From: Pedobacter sp. Bi126
Lineage (GTDB): Bacteria; Bacteroidota; Bacteroidia; Sphingobacteriales; Sphingobacteriaceae
DNA: 64,000 nt
Direction of reading: 5' to 3'
Assembly (NCBI RefSeq): GCF_918698245.1
Contig: NZ_CAKKMS010000005.1
Coordinates: forward strand, 62,001 to 126,000
Shown: positions 60,801 to 64,000 of the stretch, one piece after another
How the letters are laid out: each line of letters begins with the position of its first letter
How positions within the stretch are numbered: the stretch's first letter is position 1
Position numbers and translations under genes: made by a program
Notes under the pieces: model-generated
The model's input: only the letters and a program-made list of their open reading frames with translations
Told to the model about the DNA's origin: nothing
Databases searched by the model: none

Positions 60801-61903
60801 TCCTGTTGCTCATCTCTAAGCTCTTGTGGTGCAAAACCTAAAATACCTACGCCCCAGGTTTTTTCGCCGGCCAGTTTTTTGGTTTCTTCGATCAGGTTTT
60901 TTGCCGATGCACCTTTTAGTAGGGATAACGCTATAAACGATAAGGCACCGGCTTCCGAAACTGCATCTGCAAACGGTGCTACATCGCTTACCCTGGTCAT
61001 TGGGCCTTGTGCGATAGGGTATGTGATATTTAAATCTTTAGCAAGCGAGTTGTCCGCTTTTATCACATTGATGGCTTTGGCCTGTTTTAAATGGCCGTAA
61101 ATGGCTTCTTTTATGCCAAAAACCAGCTTGTCAAGTTTTTTGTATTTGGTAACCAGATCTATCGATAAGGCAATGTCCTGACCCATTGGAAGATAATTTG
61201 TTTCCAGGTCGTAACCTTTAAAATATTTTTGAAGGCCATTATAATCTATATCTTCTGCCAATGCCGGTGAATTTGGACGGGCCAATACGCGAGCTTTATC
61301 GATCAGTTTGGTTTCTGTTCCACTTAATTTACCACAAACCGTTTTTAAATCTTCAGGAGCGGAACATTCTGGGAATAAGGCAAGTTGGCTATCTAAAATA
61401 ATTCCTGCTGCGCCCTGGGCCATTAAAGAAGCCGCTGTATGAATACCTACACCACCCTGAACCCAAACCGGAATAGTGGTAATTTCTTTAATAATCCGTT
61501 GAAAAAGTACAAAAGAAGATTCGTATGCCACACGGCCTGCGCCTTCATTTCCTTTTACTATAATTCCATCCGCGCCATTAGCTTGTGCGGCCAGTGCCGA
61601 CTCAAGATCAAAAACCTGATAGATAATTTTAGCTGATGTTTTACGCTTTAGTACGAAATCATGCGGTGCAATAATTAAACTTACTTGGGTAGGAAGATCG
61701 ATATCAGCCAATTCTACTGAATTGATACTAACACCGAAATCATTGATGCCCGATGCTAAAATTGATTGAAGCGCATTTTCGGCGTTTGCTACATGATGTC
61801 CAAGACTGAGAACTGGAAAGCAATCTGCTTTTTGTAAATTAAAAACCAATTTGCTGTCAGGGATTTCAAAAGGAGTTACTGCAATAATGGCGTGTTTATT
61901 CAT
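54866..61903 (-). CDS. Giant synthase: flavin-reductase x2, KS-AT-ACP-ACP-KR
   Basis: 2345 residues. Residues 1-205 and 290-610 are two nitronate-monooxygenase/PfaD-like FMN barrels (enoyl-reductase type). The second keeps ECGGH with His429; the first reads EGAGR with Arg124 in that place. KS at about 645-1085 (Cys832, His967, His1007); AT at about 1180-1480 (GQGSQ, Ser1276 in GHSYGEL, Arg1301, CAFHS at 1378-1382: malonyl-type). A Pro/Gln-rich linker leads to two tandem ACPs, Ser1692 and Ser1801, both LEADLSIDSIKR, the PUFA-synthase ACP motif. KR at about 1880-2310 (GGAQGI, active Tyr2263 in TDYAAAN). Ends 23 bp before the next gene. It is the first gene of the cluster. Confidence 0.92.
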   Translation of the reverse strand: MNKHAIIAVTPFEIPDSKLVFNLQKADCFPVLSLGHHVANAENALQSILASGINDFGVSINSVELADIDLPTQVSLIIAPHDFVLKRKTSAKIIYQVFDLESALAAQANGADGIIVKGNEGAGRVAYESSFVLFQRIIKEITTIPVWVQGGVGIHTAASLMAQGAAGIILDSQLALFPECSAPEDLKTVCGKLSGTETKLIDKARVLARPNSPALAEDIDYNGLQKYFKGYDLETNYLPMGQDIALSIDLVTKYKKLDKLVFGIKEAIYGHLKQAKAINVIKADNSLAKDLNITYPIAQGPMTRVSDVAPFADAVSEAGALSFIALSLLKGASAKNLIEETKKLAGEKTWGVGILGFAPQELRDEQQEYILNAKPPVLLIAGGRPSQAKPFEKAGIKTFLHVPSASLLDMFLKEGAKRFVFEGRECGGHVGPLSSMVLWEKQIERLLKEENPESISVFFAGGIHDSFSAAFISVMAAPLAAKGMKIGVLMGTAYLYTKEAVSKGAILDKFQQEAMQANETVLLETAPGHETRCLNSSFATFFNEEKKKLQAEGMDKKEIWAKLETLNVGRLRIAAKGIERRGDELVKIDEAEQTDLGMYMIGQIAPMHKEVMSLLDLHQDVADNNYTHILDATLSSPPENKAKALDVAIVGMACIFPGAKNLEEYWRNIILGKDSVTEVPDERWNKELYYNPDSTAGDMSHSKWGGFIPRIDFDPLEFGIPPQSLAAIEPTQLLTLMVAKQAMQHAGYANGGVDNENVSVIIGAEGGNDLANSYSFRGFYKQVFGEMPAEVDAVLPKTTEDSFPGILANVISGRITNRLNLGGRNYTVDAACASSLAAIDLACQELFLEKSDMVLAGGADLHNGINDYLMFSSTHALSKKGRCATFDAEADGIALGEGIAMIVLKRYDDALRDGDTIYSIIKGVGGSSDGKSLGLTAPRKNGQVNALERAYSQAGITPSLVGLVEAHGTGTVVGDKTEISALTDMLNQSGATAGQTHLGSVKTQIGHTKCAAGIAGLIKASLSVYHGIKPPTINLKTPNSFYNAQTSPFAFHTEAGLWMEEKRYAGVSAFGFGGTNFHAVLESAQNTENKNSILKSWPSELFVFRGDTYEEAKKRVISVKNLLELNDQIELKDIAYSLATADTKPVQLSIVANHAEDLVMKIDLVLSGVESKDTYLTQKQEGKVAFMFPGQGSQRVNMARDLFVVFPEMRKLLKAYPEYEKILFPNTVFNDADAKAQKERIKDTRMAQPLLGIVDLAIANFLKSLGIMPDMVAGHSYGELPALCFAGAFEEEALVHLSAERAKSILNAVENGDPGTMLAVSAKQEDLAQYLGDIKDVYPVNFNAPTQCVIAGSTAAIGQLAAVLKQAKISFRPLEVACAFHSPLVAKSKQLYQQVLSGVNFNDLKIPVWSNTTAKEYPTEAAAVKERLTDHLIKPVLFVDELRDMYAAGARVFVEVGPGKVLSGLTKACIGKDEVILHTEDQGQNKLSNLLGTLAGYMATGREIKLEKLFEGRSVKSIKLDEPSIYKKSPAIWYVNGQHAVPSTGKLPANGASPITKPIILMNNTSTLTENQQVNGSAKDLMMQEYLHSMKMLIQAQRDVMLSFLGQAPAMPSQIINQPLTSYQAPQPVRIENQITVKQEVPQAQTIEVITPVVAQKDLKLVLLQLVSDKTGYPQEMLGMEMDLEADLSIDSIKRVEIIGALRTELGGFSQLNLPEDKIMEQLAGLKTLNSLVNWLIENTEQPKAVSAPAAVAPIIQAEQTKFSLDQLKSAILDIVSEKTGYPKEMLGMDLDLEADLSIDSIKRMEIIASLKEKIGFGAQSEQADDLMEKLAAIKTLNALVNWIADVEAESSEVLTEAKKLIEESIDDQTVKEKLSRLRFELTPAALTITEAAILKGQRFALTDDGGGQAIKIKKVLEKHGAIANLVSFEDSLDGYQGLIILNMFEAQQKVGILDHFATIKKLNFDTVKWVYLIADTKQYFNDQSDISFLRNYQGYSGFFKSLDREYEHTKCRFISLETKMSPDEITNITLNEILNPDKPSEIIYNDHKRHIMELVPHQLSTETDAHIHLDKDAVVMVLGGAQGITAELMIHFAKDYPCRYILVGRSANPIASANEASSSLKTKDEIRQYLIKQGEIKKPAEIEQETNRIYKNNQILRCIATLEEGGSTVVYESLDLKDEEALTRLINQVYEDYGRIDGVVHGAGLLEDKLFHSKTSESFGRVFDTKVTPLRVLAEQLRPETQFVILFSSIASVYGNRGQTDYAAANSVMDKYAWALKQKIQGKVMAINWGPWKGAGMVSPTLEKEYQRRGIALIPLQDGMETFLNELKYGKESQVLIMAGNTWT

Positions 61904-62691
61904 GGCTTTAGATTTTTCTACTTCTTCTGTTTGATGGATGACTAAAAGCGAAACATAATGGTTCTTTATGCCTGCCTGTAATACGCAATAACACAGCTTT
62001 TTAATGCTGTAATTAGTGTGTATGATTAATTAGACTAATATACGATTTGATAAAGTCAAATTGTTTTAAAAATTCATAAATGAATGAACTGAACAAGTGC
62101 TTGAAAGGTAAGCAATCATTTCATTTAAAAATGAATTTTATGAACGAAAATCTAATTAATATCTTCAATTATGGCCCTTTATGTGGTGTATTTAAATTTC
62201 AAATACAAAAAAAGACTATCCATATTGAGTTAGTATTAATAATGGGTTAATTTACGGATTAATTTTTATAATTGATTGATTTAATACGTTTTGTATTTAG
62301 TTTTTTTAGATTTTTTTGTTAGAAATCATCAAGTTTTTGTTGTTTTAAGTTCGTGAAATGGAGTTTTTGGTCTTATTGCTTCGTATTCCTCAGGCTTATG
62401 AATTTTTAATTAAAAATTGAAGAAATTTATGTGGCGTTGTGAATTGTTTATGATTGTAGTATTAATTAGTATTTATTATTGAGTGTTTGTTGTTTTTCGT
62501 GTTTGTCGACAACGCGCTTTTACTAAAAAAATGCTTAAATTTTAAATACACGATTCATTCTCGTTTTAATTGGGAATTGTTTTTATATATTCGTTTATAA
62601 ATGTCAAGTAGACGTTTATTTAACCAGATTTTAGGAAAGTGATCATGATGGATTTAGTCATCAAACAGATCCTACGTCAAACCTTAAGTAT
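61904..62691. promoter_or_regulatory. Long AT-rich divergent region upstream of the synthase operon
   Basis: 788 bp with no credible ORF. It must carry the promoter of the synthase cluster (leftward) and of the esterase gene (rightward). A small hairpin ACAGC/GCTGT lies at 61993-62010. For the esterase, TTTT at 62564-62567 and TATATTCG at 62586-62593 (18-nt spacer) is a near-consensus promoter. I could not find a convincing -33/-7 pair for the cluster itself. Confidence 0.5.
62564..62593 (+). promoter_or_regulatory. Possible -33/-7 promoter of the CE12-like gene
   Basis: TTTT (for TTTG), 18 nt, TATATTCG (one mismatch to TAnnTTTG); about 100 bp upstream of the ATG at 62692. Confidence 0.35.
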
Positions 62692-64000
62692 ATGAGCATT
62701 CAAAAGTTTATTAAGCCATTCATTTTTCTTGGTTTAATTGTCAATCTATCCCAGGCCCAGGAAAAAACCAATTACAAATTTGATTTTGGTACCGGAAAGA
62801 TTGCTAAAGGTTATACACCAGTTTTGCCAACTGATGTTTACAGCACAGAAAAGGGTTATGGTTTCGATTTTGATTCGAAAGTTGTAGGCGTAGATTATGG
62901 TGGGAAGAATTATTTAACTTCAGATCTGGTAAAAAGTGATAAACCATTTTATTTTTCGGTGACCGTTCCAGAAGGTAATTATAAAATAACAGTTACACTT
63001 GGCGATCCGAAAGGCCCCGCATTAAGTACAGTAAAAGCAGAATCGAGAAGGTTGATGCTCGAAAACGTGAAAACCACAGCAGGGCAATCGCTAACTAAAA
63101 CTTTTATTGTAAATATTAAAGATAAACATATCGCCGGCGGGCAATTGGTTTCGCTGAAGCCACGCGAACTTAGCAAGCTCGATTGGGATGATAAGCTTAC
63201 ATTAGAATTCGACCATCAAACCGCTCTACAGGCGCTCGAAATTACGAAGGTTGAAGATCAGGTTACCGTTTTCTTAGCAGGGAACTCGACTGTGGTGAAC
63301 CAGGATGATGAGCCATGGGCATCGTGGGGACAGATGATTCCGCGTTTTTTTAAACCTGGTATTGCGATTGCCAATCATGCAGAATCTGGCTTAACGCTGG
63401 GTTCGTTTTTAGGGAGTAAAAGATTAGCGAAGGTTTTAAGTGTGATGAAACCTGGCGATTACCTTTTTATTGAATTTGGACATAATGATCAAAAAGATAA
63501 AGGGCCCAACGATGGCGCCTATAAATCGTATACCGAAAGGTTAAAAACATTCATTTCGGAAGTGAAGAAAAAAGGAGGAATCCCTGTTGTGGTTACCTCA
63601 ACCAGTAGAAGGTCTTTTGGCCCCGATGGAAAAATTGTGAACTCTCTTGGCGATTTTCCGGATGCTGCACGTAAGGTAGCTGCTGAAGAGAAAGTTGCTT
63701 TGATTGATCTGAATGCCATGACATCGACCTTGTTTAATGCATTAGGCGAAGAGCCATCTAAAAAAGCCTTTGTTCATTATCCTGCTAACAGTTATCCTGG
63801 TCAGGATAAGGCATTGGCCGATAACACACACTTTAATCCGTATGGGGCATATGAAATTGCGCAATGCATCATCTTAGGGATTAAAGAACAGAAATTAGGG
63901 ATTGCGAAATATCTGGTAGATGATCTGCCAAAATTTAATCCGGCAAAACCAGATAATCCTGCAGATTGGCACTGGCCAGAGAGCCCTAAAAGCAGTATAA
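62692..64000 (+). CDS. CE12-like carbohydrate acetylesterase (SGNH), 3' truncated by window
   Basis: Frame open from ATG 62692 to the window end (436 residues seen). Signal peptide (KFIKPFIFLGLIVNLSQAQ), an N-terminal carbohydrate-binding-like domain (YKFDFGTGKIAKGYTPVLP, about 28-185), then the rhamnogalacturonan-acetylesterase-type SGNH domain: block I FLAGNSTVVNQ with Ser199 (Asn stands where GDS normally has Asp), block III EFGHNDQ, and block V DNTHFNP with Asp377 and His380. Exported enzymes of this type deacetylate pectin-like polysaccharides. Divergent from the synthase operon. The C-terminus lies outside the window. Confidence 0.85.
   Translation, partial: MSIQKFIKPFIFLGLIVNLSQAQEKTNYKFDFGTGKIAKGYTPVLPTDVYSTEKGYGFDFDSKVVGVDYGGKNYLTSDLVKSDKPFYFSVTVPEGNYKITVTLGDPKGPALSTVKAESRRLMLENVKTTAGQSLTKTFIVNIKDKHIAGGQLVSLKPRELSKLDWDDKLTLEFDHQTALQALEITKVEDQVTVFLAGNSTVVNQDDEPWASWGQMIPRFFKPGIAIANHAESGLTLGSFLGSKRLAKVLSVMKPGDYLFIEFGHNDQKDKGPNDGAYKSYTERLKTFISEVKKKGGIPVVVTSTSRRSFGPDGKIVNSLGDFPDAARKVAAEEKVALIDLNAMTSTLFNALGEEPSKKAFVHYPANSYPGQDKALADNTHFNPYGAYEIAQCIILGIKEQKLGIAKYLVDDLPKFNPAKPDNPADWHWPESPKSSI

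Noticed and set aside
43809..61903. Flexirubin or aryl polyene cluster
   Set aside because: Those use separate small KS, KR and DH proteins with aromatic starter enzymes; here two giant multidomain proteins and GT1 enzymes occur and no aromatic starter gene is seen.
61904..62691. Prophage or insertion sequence border
   Set aside because: No transposase, integrase or terminal repeats; only AT-rich divergent control DNA.

Overview
The window looks like chromosome of a Bacteroidota bacterium, most probably Sphingobacteriaceae (Pedobacter-like). The signs are a type IX secretion plug protein (DUF5103), a SusD-less but typical set of Bacteroidota housekeeping neighbours, -33/-7 promoters of the TTTG / TAnnTTTG kind sitting almost on the start codons, almost no Shine-Dalgarno sequences, and several intergenic palindromic repeat families of the sort common in this group. 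The genus is an inference from protein character, not a database result.

Layout. 1-1.5 kb: an ECF-like sigma factor (cut by the window edge), a small partner gene and clpP. 1.5-8 kb: an accessory stretch with a BIME-like palindromic repeat family, a 21-bp minisatellite, an HTH/PIN toxin-antitoxin pair, a two-gene cassette bracketed by direct repeats, and a two-gene CBASS anti-phage module (CD-NTase plus patatin phospholipase). 8-14 kb: EVE-domain protein, secreted protein, CPA-type antiporter, acyl-CoA thioesterase, cytosolic alpha-amylase. 14.1-18.4 kb: a four-gene exported/sugar-redox operon (SUMF1-like, Gfo/Idh/MocA, ApbE, TIM-barrel isomerase) lying exactly between two near-identical 95-bp palindromes in inverted orientation. 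18.9-43.4 kb: ordinary core genes (T9SS plug, ABC-F, AsmA-like, pyrD, AlkD-like, tRNA-Cys, SpoU methyltransferase, BamA-like, patatin-barrel, TspO, M28 peptidase and others) with an Rrf2 regulator that has recognisable matching operators in front of itself and of its NAD(P)-binding neighbour.

43.8-61.9 kb: the outstanding feature, an 18-kb minus-strand cluster built around two giant iterative synthase proteins related to polyunsaturated-fatty-acid / heterocyst-glycolipid synthases. Protein 1 (2345 aa) is flavin-reductase-like (two copies, one lacking the catalytic His), KS, AT, ACP, ACP, KR. Protein 2 (1411 aa) is KS, unusual AT, DH, phosphopantetheinyl transferase. They are followed without real gaps by a free ACP, an alpha/beta hydrolase, two paralogous GT1 glycosyltransferases and, after a hairpin-bearing gap, two paralogous HxxxD acyltransferases and a small membrane protein. 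Taken together this reads as a complete pathway that builds a long reduced or unsaturated acyl chain, releases it, glycosylates it (perhaps twice) and acylates the result: a putative acylated glycolipid whose structure cannot be read from sequence. The last 1.3 kb is a divergent, truncated CE12-type esterase.
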